In this document: in pieces, positions 10,227 to 24,669 of the stretch | Position numbering within the stretch: the first letter of the stretch is position 1 | Layout: every line of letters begins with the position of its first letter | Assembly (NCBI GenBank): GCA_016617785.1 | Contig: JADILM010000004.1 | Span: 2,062,567-2,126,566, forward strand | Reading direction: 5' to 3' | Source: Sporobolomyces roseus | Taxonomy: Eukaryota > Basidiomycota > Microbotryomycetes > Sporidiobolales > Sporidiobolaceae | DNA length: 64,000 nt | Notes under the pieces: model-generated | Databases searched by the model: none | What the model was told of the DNA's origin: nothing | The model's input: the letters and a program-made list of their open reading frames with translations, nothing else | Made by a program: the position numbers and the translations under genes

Positions 10227-11569
10227 TCAGTACTCATGATAATCTCCACAGTTGTCACACCAGATTCCCTCATCCCAGCATACTTCCCATTCACATTTTA
10301 TGCCCCTCTTCTTCATCTCACTCCTCAAATCCTCGTAATCCTCAGGATCTTCCGAGGGAAGATTTCCGAGATGCAGACATCGAAGTGACGTCATCTTGCG
10401 TAACTCTTTGATGATATCACCCTCGGGGAATACCGTTTCGAAGTAGAGATCCGAACGAGATAGGGCGAGATGGGGATCATGGGAAATCCAGAAAGAATTG
10501 GTGAAGTCGATGACGGTGAGAAGCGGGCAAGAGGAGGCGAGGTGCTGGAGAAGAGTGAGGGAAGGACCGAGGAAAGCGCGGAGTTCGAGGGAACGAAGGC
10601 TGGAGAAGCGAGCAATTTGATCGAGAGGAACATTGGGGATCGAGGAAGGAATGAAATACTCCTCCAGTCGAAGTGGACAAGGCACGATCGAAGTTTGGAC
10701 AACAGTGAAGTGCTCAACACTGTCTGAGAGTCGACTGAGAATGGCGTCGAGGTTGACGCGTTTACTTCTGAAAGTGAGGCGAAGGTTTCTGAGTTTCGAT
10801 AGATCAGTGGGAAGAAGCTGCAGCATCTCTGGACCTTTGACCGATTCGTAGATCTCGAGAGATGTAAGTCCTCCAAGCTCGAAGGGGACGAGCGGTATGG
10901 TGGGATCGGCACGAAGGTATTCTAGTCGTAGGTCTTTGACGCCGCGCATTCGATCGCTTCTGAACGCCATGTGGGCGAGGTGAAGATATGTGTAGATCTT
11001 TGCTTGCCCGATTCTGGTGCGTTGGAGTGTCAGGATCCTGACTCGTCAAAGTGTCGATGCCGACGGATCGATGCACTTGAGCACTTTGGCGAGTTCTTGA
11101 CTCGAGGTGAAGAACATGTTGACGTCGACGAGGCGGGGACAGACCCGTAAGAGTTGTAGGTACCAGGAGAATGCTGGAGTACAGTCGCGGGCTTGGTAAG
11201 GTAGCGGAGAAGCGGGACAGTTTTGGCGGAGGATGCTCATCCAGCTGGCGAGACCCCTCAACGAGCGAACCATCTTGCCCAAGTGACGACCATTCATTGT
11301 CAGCGATTCTACGAGCTCGAGTCCGATCCTCCAGGACTGGCCCTCGATGACGAGGGGACGATAGTAGAGGTGTTCTCGAGCGAGCGGGAGGAAATGTTTC
11401 GAGGTGAGGCAGAGTGCAGAGAAGGTGGCTTGAGATTCGACTGAAGTATTCCAATGTCAGCTCATACGCTCGAGAGGTGAACAAGTGTACTGGACTCACA
11501 AGTAGGAGGAGCGTTCCTTTTGCGAATTTGCGAAAAGACGAGATCGAGAATTTCAGTTGGAAGCAGCAT
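10227..11569 (-). pseudogene. F-box/LRR-like paralog C with in-frame TGA
   Basis: Starts MLLPTEILDLVFSQIRKRNA at ATG 11567-11569, has the family's intron (11441-11499) and continues FESQATFSALCLTSKHFL, the F-box second half. The frame then runs through LRR-like sequence to a TGA at 11046-11048 (reading CTT TGA CGA), and after it continues uninterrupted for 272 codons to the family's normal end, ...WEVCWDEGIWCDNCGDYHEY. The sequence on both sides of the TGA aligns with intact paralogs (SASTL-TGA-RVRILTLQ against AATLKHVRCLDRLQ), so the TGA is a single nonsense change, most simply CGA to TGA. It may be a young pseudogene or be read through; the downstream frame carries no other lesion. Its tail keeps the Cys-His motif. 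Confidence 0.75.
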
Positions 11570-12296
11570 CCAGATAGCGTTCGAGTCTACGAGATCAAGG
11601 TAGGTCAGCACTCGAGTATCTAAAGCAGTTTGATTGGTATAGCAGAAACGCTCGAATGCAAACCAGTTTCGAGGGGACCAAACGAAGAGATCACTCTTCT
11701 ACTCCACGCTGTCGACCTCTAGAGCCCTTCGATAGTCTCCAGTACCTAGCTATAAGTTGTTTATACCCTTCCCACTATTACTAGAGTCTCCCTCGCTCTT
11801 CCCTGACCCTCCTCGTCACCTCATCTTCGATCTCCATTTCCACTCCTGACACACCTCAAAGACCAGTGAGAGTAATGGCAGACTCACCTTGAGAGTTATC
11901 TTGTATGCTTTAAGTAATCGAGTCGACCAAAGCGAGAGTCAGACTGAGAGCAGGAAGGAGTATTAGTAGTAAATTTAGAAGGAATCTACCTTTCTTCCTT
12001 CGATCGTTCATTGCCTGACCTCTAAACCGCTTCAGATTGCTCTCAAGCGGGTATGGCCAGCTTCGAATCCGGCTAGGAGTTTAACCTTTCATACTCGACA
12101 AACGACTCGATTCTGCTTGACTTGTTTGTTCGCTTCTGCTCTTGTTTCGTCTTCACTTGTTTCGACGCTCTAGCTTGTGCTGCTTTGTGTTTTTGTCTGG
12201 GAGGACAAAGTGAGCTACTCTCTTTGAAGCTTGAGAGAGCGTCCTTTCTCTCTCTCTTCCTTGTTCGCAATCCACTCAACCTTTCCCTGAACAACG
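11570..12296. promoter_or_regulatory. divergent region, F-box C / dsRBD gene
   Basis: The left part is the leader and intron of paralog C, listed separately. The right part is presumed to be the promoter of the dsRBD gene; a CT-rich tract (TCTCTCTCTTCC) lies about 35 bases before its ATG. A B-box-like TTCGAATCC near 12062 was examined as a tRNA and rejected. Confidence 0.45.
11587..11937 (-). promoter_or_regulatory. conserved F-box leader C: 50-nt exon end plus 5' UTR intron
   Basis: On the minus strand the 50-nt block (11937 down to 11888) starts TCTCGCTTTGGTCGACTCGA and ends CTCAAG at a GTGAGT donor. The acceptor CTCGTAG ends at 11587, giving an intron of about 301 nt, 17 nt before the ATG. 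The block would encode an early TAA in the frame shared by paralogs A and B, which argues that the leader is non-coding. Confidence 0.55.
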
Positions 12297-12694
12297 ATGC
12301 TCGCCCGCGCTACTTACCCCACTCGCATCAACCATATCGGTATTCTCCACGAGCTCTGTCAGGTCGCCCGCGGAAGTAGCATTCAAGACACCTATACCTC
12401 GGTCGGAATGGATCATTTAAGGATTTGGACTTGTACCCTCACCGTAAGTTATCGCGGCAAAAGCTTGACCTACGTAGGAGTAGGGAGTACTAAGAAGGAC
12501 GCTAAAAATCGGTGTGTCATGAGCCTCTGTACTGTGTGCTTTGAGCTAAAATGAAACTCGAATCTCAATAGTGCCGCTCGTGAAGCTTGCATCGCTTTGG
12601 GATTGGTTCCCGCACGTGAGCGACTTCGTCTACATATTATTCTACTCGTCACTGAAGTGTGCTGTGCCATATAGCAATCGACGCCTCTGCTTGA
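12297..12694 (+). CDS. stand-alone double-stranded RNA-binding domain protein
   Basis: A single dsRBD makes up almost the whole protein (about 110 residues). The order is HIGILHELCQ (helix 1), a strand with WTCTLTVSYRGKSLTYVGVG, then STKKDAKNRAAREACIALGL, the KKxAKxxAAxxAL-type RNA-binding helix, which is joined across an intron with donor GTGTGT after AAAAATCG. No other domain is present, so it should bind dsRNA without cutting it. The 3' end is uncertain: splicing the next GTGAGC...ATAG intron ends the frame at 12692-12694 (...VPAPIDASA), while retaining it ends the frame near 12676. A further good intron (about 12713-12764) suggests a spliced 3' UTR or a longer isoform. It lies about 680 bp before the RNase III gene on the same strand. 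Function beyond dsRNA binding is inference. Confidence 0.75.
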
Positions 12695-13372
12695 GCTTGT
12701 CAACGAATCACAGGTGGGTCTTTTTTTCCGCTCAGCTTCTGACTCTCTCGACTTTGTCTGCAGGTTCAAAGTTGTTGTGTGTTGATAAGATGGGCGAAAG
12801 GCTCAATTATTCGTACCGGGCCGCGAGTCTTACGTCTGCAGATGCGTTTGTGACGATCTGAATCGCGGTTCGATGTCGAATTCTTGAGCCTGTCCCTACC
12901 TTATCGAACCACGACAACCTCGCACCATCGTATAAAGGCGGAATCAAGACATCACAAATAATAGGCATACTGAATCTGAAGGTTCGGTAGATCTGAAGCG
13001 GAAACGAGTGGGAGTTGCGAGGGAAAATGTTATAGCGGAAGACTCAGGCTGGAGATGAGATTTTCAGTAGTTACTACCGTTCGATGATGACTTCTGAGAA
13101 CTATACTTTGCTGTACCTCTAGCTTCAGAATGGAGAGAAGAGCGATTCCGGATTGCGAAGTCGTCGCAAACTTCGAATTTGACGATTTCTGCTCGTCTTC
13201 TCCTGCTCTCTCACTCTGCGTCTGTAGGACTCTCTCGTCTTCGGTTCTCTGTCTCATGTGACAGAAACAGCTCAGAGAGCTCGATAATGCCTCTCCTTCC
13301 CCTCAAAATTCTGCTTCTTTCGTTTCTCCGATCTCACTTGATTTTCCTCGACTATTTATTCCGACTGTATTT
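12695..13372. other. spacer between dsRBD and RNase III genes
   Basis: The first 170 bases may be 3' UTR exons of the dsRBD gene. The rest is the presumed promoter of the RNase III gene, with CT-rich sequence (GTCTTCTCCTGCTCTCTCAC) near 13193. No further gene seen. Confidence 0.45.
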
Positions 13373-14465
13373 ATGCCTCTAGTCAATACAGGAGCCAATG
13401 CAGTCCGCCTGATCCTCCAGCGAATCCTCCCGACGACTCCTCTACCTGAACTCGTTCCTCTCGAAGACGACACAACTTGGAGGACTCACACTTCGTATGT
13501 CGGAGCTACTCACTATCCGTTTGAAGCTCCAGAAGGTGAGGGTCATGTAGATTATGAAAGGCTAGAGGTACGTTCAGCTCTTGGTGAATCCGCTTGATCC
13601 AAAGTTGATTGATCAGGAAATCGGTCGTACAGCACGTTGGAGACGCTCTATTGGGATCAGAAGTTACCTTACTTACTCATGAACGGTATCCAAGGCTAGT
13701 CGTTGGCGTTAGATCGGTATGCTCACTCCCTCTCTTCCCCTCATCTTCCCCCTCCTCTGAAGGCTTCAGTCGCACTCCTCAAACGCTGTTGTTCTACTGA
13801 GATGTGGTGCTGATACAGTCGATCTTTATGCAGCTCATCAAAGCTTCGCTCGTTTCAAATTCTACTCTTTCCCTCATTTCCGTCGCACTCGGATTCCCTC
13901 CCCGTCTCCTAGCCGCCTCAGCGCAATCCTTCAACCTCCGAAAGAACCCACACATTCAAGCCTGCATCTTCGAATCCTACCTCGCCTCTCTTCACGACGA
14001 ACACGGTCCCGTAGTTCTCCGAAAGTTCCTTCGAGCGATTTATGATCCAATCCTACCTGCAGTCGTCGAGGGATTCAAGCCATTTCATACGAATCAATTG
14101 GCGATGGAAGCTACGATCAATTATGTCGGATTGTTGATGGAATGGAAGATGCAGAAAGGGTTTGCGGGGAGTCGAATGGTAGATTTCTCGCAGGAAAGGA
14201 ACACGGGAAAGGATGAGGCGACTTGGACTGTCTACTGTCAGTACTCGGACGACACGGTGGAAGATCTCACGGCATCTCGGACAACAACTGGTGCTCAGTC
14301 GACTGTACAGAGGGCGAAGAACGAGTGAGTTTCCCTAATCTCCTTGTTTTCTCACTACATCTACTTCAACTACCTCCTTCTTCCTGTGAAGACACTTCGC
14401 GAGCTGATACTCCTTCTCTTCACAGAGCCGCCGCCCACGCTTGTAAAGATCTTGGACTTGCTTGA
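13373..14465 (+). CDS. RNase III-domain protein with C-terminal dsRBD
   Basis: About 274 residues from four exons (introns near 13568-13632, 13717-13818, 14325-14425). The RNase III signature is rebuilt by splicing: DYERLE|HVGDALLGSEVTLL, with Glu65 and Asp69 in the metal-binding positions. The second half is NPHIQACIFESYLASLHDEH; here the usual A-D-x-F-E-A motif reads A-C-I-F-E-S, so the third acidic position is Cys142, while the fourth, Glu145, is kept. Residues about 182-274 form a dsRBD ending KNEAAAHACKDLGLA. The layout matches fungal Rnt1/Pac1-type RNase III, though the protein is short and lacks their N-terminal extension; mitochondrial ribosomal mL44-like proteins share this layout and have lost catalysis. 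With one ligand changed, cleavage may be weak or absent, leaving a dsRNA-binding dimer. Start ATG 13373 is the first in frame. Confidence 0.85.
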
Positions 14466-14907
14466 ATACCTTATCTTTATTTCGTGAGTTTCCCATCTCG
14501 TTCACATCTCACTTCTCTCCTCCGACTGTGGCTGACGTCGTCGATTCTCCTCTGCAGTATCATTATCTATACCCTATTATCGACTGCATTCCCCTTCATT
14601 CTTAGCTGTCCCGCCGATTCCACCTCAAGTTTTTTGAAATACCCTTTCTCTTCCTCATCTCCCCGTTCTTGCCAAGCAACTGAAGCAGCCTCAGTTGCTT
14701 ACTCTGCCTCGTCGTGAACGAGGTAAAGGAGAATAGCGAAATGATTGATCGCTCCGCGGGAGCTTTCGGACTTCTTCACATCTCCCAATTCGCTTCTGCC
14801 TCTTCTTCCTCTCCCATTCACTTCCAAGTTCACCTCCTCTGCCAATCTCCAAGACGGAGCACGTCCCTATCCCGATACCCGTCTCGAACAGTCTCATTCG
14901 ATGCAAG
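14466..14907. other. intergenic, PMP3 upstream region
   Basis: CT-rich (14470-14680), presumably 3' UTR of the RNase III gene and PMP3 promoter. No gene supported. Confidence 0.45.
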
Positions 14908-15671
14908 ATGGCTATCTCAAGCTACGTTCACCGTCAAGCGCAACTCGAAGCGGAACACTCTGGTACCCGTAGAGCGACGTATTGGATGAGTGTGAGCTGT
15001 CTCCTTTTCTTTGCTTGGGACTCACATTTCTGGTTACTTCAACTCGCTTTCGCAGAATACGGATGCTTTCGAAGTTCTCGTCTTGCTCCTTTGCATCTTC
15101 TGCCCTCCTTTCGCTGTCTTTCTCGAATGTGGATGCGGTGAGTCGTCTACTCGAGAAATGGAATCGATCATAGCTTAACCGCTTTCGTTGATTGTCGTCG
15201 ACGATTGACAGGAGGTCCGCTTATCCTGAGTATCTGCTTGACGTTGATCGGATACGTTCCAGGTCTCATCTACGCTCTGTGAGTCCCTTTTGACTTCTCA
15301 CCCCGAAGAGAGCGAGAGGCTAACTATTATTCGCAGGTACATCTGCATGAGCGTTTGTTCTCTTCTTCCTCTGCTCCTTCCCATCCGATGCTACTTCTCT
15401 TGCTTACTGACGGCATCCGTTTACTCATCTCCCATAGAGAGAAGCTCGTTACCGACGTTTCCGAGCTCTCGCTCCTCTGGATCCGCAAGACCCGAGGCGA
15501 AAAGGACCGGCGATGCAAGATTGGATTCGGTCAGTATCTTCAGACGACGACAGCGATTCCGACTCGATGCGAAAGGAGAAGAAGACGTCAGGGTTGGAGA
15601 AAGAGAAAGAGCTGGGCAGATCTACGAAGGGAAAGAAGTCGAGTGGGATTGATAGAACAATAATTGTTTGA
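14908..15671 (+). CDS. PMP3: Pmp3-family plasma membrane proteolipid with long tail
   Basis: Five exons, about 160 residues. Exons 2-4 encode VLVLLLCIFCPPFAVFLECG and GPLILSICLTLIGYVPGLIY, the two transmembrane helices and the CG turn of the Pmp3/UPF0057 family, which in yeast affects membrane potential and salt tolerance. Typical members are 55-60 residues. Here there is a 28-residue N-terminal extension (MAISSYVHRQAQLEAEHSGT...) and, through a final exon at 15438-15671, a hydrophilic tail of about 78 residues rich in Lys, Asp and Ser. The intron before the tail has the weaker donor GTTTGT at 15353. Fungal Pmp3 relatives with acidic/basic cytosolic tails are known, so the tail is credible; its border is the least certain part. 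Confidence 0.82.
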
Positions 15672-15924
15672 GATCGCTGCGAACGTTCGATTATAGCAAG
15701 ACATAGCGAGACTATTTTGCAGTGACAAGAGAGCGAGAGAGGGACAAGAGAAGAACAAACGAGAACGACGATAAACGAAAACTAAAAGAAGGAAACTACG
15801 GCTGAACATCGATAGACAGAGAGATATGTAAGCAAAGAAGAGTCGAAGTAAGGCGTAGGAAAAGAGGGGAGAATATGCTAGGATGGGGTAAGAACGTAAG
15901 AAAGAGGGTGAGGCAAGAAAGGGT

Positions 15925-19943
<4,019 letters not shown>

Positions 19944-20586
19944 CTGAATCTCGAATCCATCTCATTCAATTTCCATTGGAGTAACCTCCTGTCCGTTTAG
20001 CGGTGTGTACGTTTCGATCGAGGAGGAGTCGAGGAGGGGGGAGCGTGTAATGGTACGTTTCCCTTGCTCCCCTCTGACTCAACGAACGGCGAACGAGGAC
20101 TAACCTGTGAATGATTCTTGATGATGTCTGATGGTAGGTTTAGGTGGCGGTACTGGAGGCATAGTCGTGTTGTATCTCTCTTGCAAGTGAAAGAGTGATC
20201 AAGAGTAGTCAGAGCCGCAACGAAGAGGGATCGAATCCGGCAGTTCTCGGTCTATCCTAGTAGTGCTTGAGGTGGAGAGTAGAGTAGATGTGAACCGGAG
20301 TGAGTGTCGTCGTTGATGAACCGCAGCCTACCTCTTTCCCTCTCTCTTCTCTCTCGCCTCCCTCATTTTAATTTTACAGTGTCATTCCCGAGACGACTTC
20401 ATTCGCTTGCTTCGATGACTTTGCTACTCTATACTATCTCTAACTCTCTCACGGTTCAAGCTCGAATGCTCCCGTCGAACAAAAGGTTCGAAAAAAAATT
20501 CAAGTTCCCTTTGTCGAATTTTTGTCTCGCAATCAAACTTTCGCAAACCATTCGCACCAAAACCCATTCATTCCACTCACTCGCTT
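19944..20586. other. intergenic, PAK upstream region
   Basis: May contain a first PAK exon (minus strand, 20162 down to about 20106). Bases 20480-20550 are AT-rich with TTCGAAAAAAAATTC and repeated TCGCAA/TTCGCAAA words like those upstream of other genes here. Confidence 0.45.
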
Positions 20587-22494
20587 CTACTGCACTCTAA
20601 CCAATCTCAATCCCCTCCCCCATTTCCACCAACTAGCAACGGCAATGCCCAAACCCAAACTCGCAATTCCACCCTCCACCAATCTCTTGAGTACCCTTCC
20701 TTGCTGTTCCCTCCGTTTGATAACCTCCTCATAAGCGACCCCACATCTGAACGTAGTCATCCTATACAAACTCTCCCACCTCCCTCCCCGATCCCTCACG
20801 CCATTCCCACTCAAATCCCTCTCGTTTCGCAAAAACCTAAATTCGAAAAGTTTCGAGAGGAGTGAATCGAGCGATAAGCGTAGGAGGTAGAGGGGAGATA
20901 AGACTGATGAAGCCATTTCGGTATAGTTTTGATGTGCTAATTGTTGGATTGCGTTCAAGGAGGGAGCGCGGATCGTAGTGTAGGATTCGAGAGCGAGGGT
21001 GAGGTTGTCAGAGAGGGAAGAAGAGGAAGAGGAGGGGGCAGGAGGAAGAGTGGGAGTGACGGTGGAGTAGGGAAGGGGAGATGGGATTAGTGGAGAGGGA
21101 GAGGCCGAGAAATGGTCGAGAATCGAGGAGAGTACTCGAACATCTTCGAAACCACAGTTCATTCCTTGTCCTGTGGGACGCATCAAAAGGCATGAGTATG
21201 GGAAAGGTCAAATATGCTCATGTCAAGATGAAGGACTCACCATAGAAAGGAACCATTGCGTGAGCCGAATCTCCGATCAAAAGTACTTTGTTCTTGTAAT
21301 GATAAGGTGAGCACTGTGGAGGAAACCTCTTCAAGCGTCAGTAATCAACCTGAAGGCTCTGAGCTGGACGAAGAGATTTCGACTCACCTCGACCGTGATC
21401 AATCCATCTTTAGGATTCTCTTTCCAACTCTTCATCAATGCCTCCTCACCCATCAGCTCCAACGCATCCGGGAACTCTTTCTTGAACAATTCGATGATCG
21501 GGTTGTACTCCCCATCGGCAGCTTTGAAGTCGTATTGAGAATCGAGAGATTTGAAGGTTGTTTCGTGAGCGAATAAAGTCAAAGTGAACGATTTGTCCTA
21601 CGTTTTTCAACAATCCCGAGATGTCAGCGAGAGTGTAGCATACATGAAGGGAAGTCGATGGACGTACAAGGTTTGCGAGTGCGATCAACATGAATTCTCC
21701 TCGAGGCCAGATATGAAGATAATTCGGTTCGATTGAGAAAGTGTTGTCAGGACCAGGAGGAATCGATAATTCGAGATAAGCGTGAGGAGCATAGAATTGC
21801 TTGTAATCGAATCTGGGATGCGAGAATTGCGTGAATCAGTACGAAACCAACTGATTCTCGGAACTTCTGCGACTCACCTCGCGAGAGGACCCCTCATCAT
21901 TTCCCTCCTAACCTTGCTATAAGCCCCATCACCACCGACCACGAAATCATACTCTTCTTTCTTCTCCTCCTCCCCTTTAGTCCTCAACGTAACTTTGACT
22001 TTCTCTCCATCCCCACCCCTCATATCCATCTCGACTAATTTCGTCTCAAACCTAGTCCTCACGCTCCCTCTACCACTCTTAGGTAACCCATCTACATGAT
22101 CCAACAATTCAATCCCCAACTGAGTTCTCGAAATTGATCTAATAACCTCCCCTTCCTCAACCACTCCATAATCTTGTCCCATCCTCTCTACCCCTTTCCC
22201 TTTGCCCAAATTCTTATGTACCATTCTACCCCTCATTTCAATCCCTTCTTTCAAGACTTTTTCAGTGAGTTCTTCAGAGACGGATCGGAGTGCTTCGATT
22301 CCTCGAGGAGAGAGGGCGAGATTGATCGAACGTGCGCGTTCGGCAGAAGATGCGTGTCGTGGATCGCTGCGTCCTTCGAGGAGTGTGACGGTCCAGCCGC
22401 GGGATGCGAGCATCGCTGAACAAAGTGTACCGACTAATCCAGCTCCTACTACGAGAGCTGTACGCTCCTCTTCGGAGGAAGAGGGAAGTGACAT
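20587..22494 (-). CDS. BNA4: kynurenine 3-monooxygenase
   Basis: FAD-dependent hydroxylase of the mitochondrial outer membrane that turns L-kynurenine into 3-hydroxykynurenine in tryptophan catabolism and de novo NAD synthesis. The N-terminus has the FAD-binding fold [19 protein letters not shown] followed by LLEGRSDPR and [14 protein letters not shown], a kynurenine-monooxygenase feature. A second FAD motif is [18 protein letters not shown], assembled from two exons. The C-terminus has a hydrophobic segment ([17 protein letters not shown]) suited to membrane anchoring. Five exons, about 490 residues, close to the family's 450-500. ATG 22492-22494 sits 11 codons before the Rossmann strand. 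Confidence 0.93.
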
Positions 22495-22906
22495 TGTTGT
22501 TCAGTCTGATGGGGGAGAGGAGGTAGATGAGGTGGACGATGGGCGATGGAGGGAGGAAATAGATGAGCCGAGAGATCAAGTGTGAGATCGACGAGGGAGG
22601 AGGTTAATCTTGATTGGACGAGTTTCCGACTCTTCTTTGTAGCTATCTGGCGATCTGGCGAGTGGATCGAGTTGAAAGCGAGTGAGGGTAAGAAGGAAAA
22701 GAGAGAGAATTCGATTCGTCATGACTTGCTTCTTACCATTCATCACAACTCTAGATCGACCTCGAAGAAGCGTTCAGAGATAGCTGCCTCTCAGCTAAGG
22801 CCAAACCTTTCCACTTGCAGGCCAATTTGCCGCTTCAATCGACTTTGATCTCTTCTTCAACTTTGAGGCCTCCGTTGGCTCTGCGATACCCGTTGAAGCC
22901 TTAGTG
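22495..22906. promoter_or_regulatory. divergent promoter, BNA4 / BTB paralog 1
   Basis: About 410 bp between the two start codons. No distinctive element recognised. Confidence 0.4.
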
Positions 22907-24423
22907 ATGGCTGAAGAACGAGTTGACACTGTACCTCCTCCTGTACGTACCCTTTAGCTCCGTTCTCGGCGCTTCGATCGCTCACTAGATTCAGCTTCGC
23001 ATTATAGATCTCTTCCCTCCTCCATTCTTTCGAGATCAGCGATGCTATACATGTCACGAATCGGTTCAAGTACAACTTCTCCATGCCGTCTGTCAATTAC
23101 TCTCCAGACGTCGCGACTTCCTACCCACATCTCGTCTTCACCATCTCACGCGACAGCTCGACCGACTCTACTTTGAGCTGGGACGCCCCTCATCACTCGA
23201 TTGGCGTCCTTGCAAAAGGTGCTCTGAGTGCTGCCGACCTCTACTGGCTCGATCCGGATTCAGAGCGTCCCACTCGCATTGACTCGCTTGTTGGACAATT
23301 CCATCACAAGTGGCCAAACTCTTCAAGTCGAAGTCTGTGCCTTACCATCCACCATCACGAACTGAACAAGATCGACTTGCCCACCGGAAAGCCGCTCGAT
23401 TGGACAGTGGAACATTCGTTCCTTGCACGACTTTCGTTCTATCCCATCACTCTTTCGGTCAAGGACAACGCTCCTACAACTACCGAATCTGGGTGCCTTC
23501 TCGCTGCTCGAAACTTCTCTTGTGAGTGATGAAACAACGGGTTGAACCATGTGAGAACGCAAGAAGGGCAAGGCACTGACATTTCACGCGATTATCGACC
23601 TTGCACAGCTCATCATCTTGAACTTGAGCCTCAAGACGTCAAGTTCGTCTTCAAACGAGGAGAGGAGGAGTCGCACCTCTGGACGACAGCAGCGATTCTT
23701 CGAGACAACTGTCCCTACTTCGAAACCCTGTTCAATTCCGATTTCGTCGAAGCTCGTTACATCAGCGACAAAGACCGAAGCAAGAAGCGGAAACTCGACA
23801 ACGCTGTCACTACGACCGAGGAGGCGATAGGCGATGAAATGGACGACAACGATTCGGACGCCGATCTCGACGAGAGTCTTATCGAATCGATGACTTCGAA
23901 TGACACTTCACCTCCGAGCCAGAATCTACACTACTATCAGATCCAAATCCGCAACGCCGCTTATTCCACCTACCGAGTCGTCCTCATGTACCTTCAAACT
24001 GGACACGTTTGGTTCGCACCCCTCACCTCTTCCTTCTCCCATCTCCCCCTCGAAGCTCGTTCCAAAGCCCGCCTCGACGCCATCTCAGCTCAACACAAAC
24101 TCGAACCTAAGCTCCCTCCTCCAGCCTCCCCCAAATCAGTCTATAAACTCGCGCACTACCTCTCCCTTCCCTCACTCCAATCGCTCGCACTCCAAGAGAT
24201 CTCTTGACAACTTTCGATCGAGAACGTTTTCATCGAGCTATTCGACGGTCTTCCATCTGTCTATGATGAGGTGAGGAAAGTGATGGTGGAGTATGCCGTG
24301 AAGCATAAGAAAGAGGTTATTGAGACTGAGGGATTCAAAACGGTTATGGAGAGACTCAGGAGGAATGAATTGGACCGATCAGGGGCTGTCGTAGCGGACT
24401 TGCTGCCTCTATTTGTGGGATGA
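22907..24423 (+). pseudogene. BTB/POZ-domain protein 1, interrupted by one TGA
   Basis: Exon 1 encodes only MAEERVDTVPPP; exon 2 (23008-23521) a MATH-like region with VTNRFKYNFSMPS and LVFTISRDSS; exon 3 (from 23609) a BTB domain with HLWTTAAILRDNCPYFETLF, an Asp-rich insert, then WFAPLTSSF and PASPKSVYKLAHYLSLPSLQ. BTB proteins of this build commonly act as CUL3 ubiquitin-ligase adaptors. The frame is broken by TGA at 24205-24207 (TCT TGA CAA) but continues as QLSIENVFIELFDGLPSVYD for 72 codons to the natural end at 24423, matching paralog 2 (24670-26229). Translation would otherwise lose about the last 70 residues. It is either a young pseudogene, a functional short form, or a readthrough gene; TGA followed by C is a leaky context. 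Confidence 0.7.
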
Positions 24424-24669
24424 GGAAGCTATGAAGGAAGCGAGGGAAGTGAAAGTAGTGGAATCGAGGAAAATTCTTCTGAGTCGCTGTGCGAAATTGA
24501 AAACTCGATTTTTTGTGTCCTTTCTGTCTTTCTCTGATGTCTGCCTACGTTCTCTTGAGCTCTCGAGAGGCACAGAAGAGCTCCCGACCTTTGAGGCGAG
24601 ATAGGTGAGGAGCGAATCTGAACTTTTCCTTCTTTCACTTCTACCTCTCCACCTCACCTCGAATCAGCA
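24424..24669. other. spacer between BTB paralogs
   Basis: 246 bp between the natural end of BTB 1 and the start of BTB 2; presumed promoter of BTB 2. Confidence 0.4.

Noticed and set aside
12040..12090. Possible tRNA gene around TTCGAATCC
   Set aside because: A B-box-like word is present, but the T-stem has a mismatch and no 7-bp acceptor partner or A-box lies at the right distance.
12421..12490. Intron GTAAGT...GTAG inside the dsRBD exon (12445-12480 area)
   Set aside because: Splicing there would cut out the central dsRBD strand and create a stop; reading through matches the domain.
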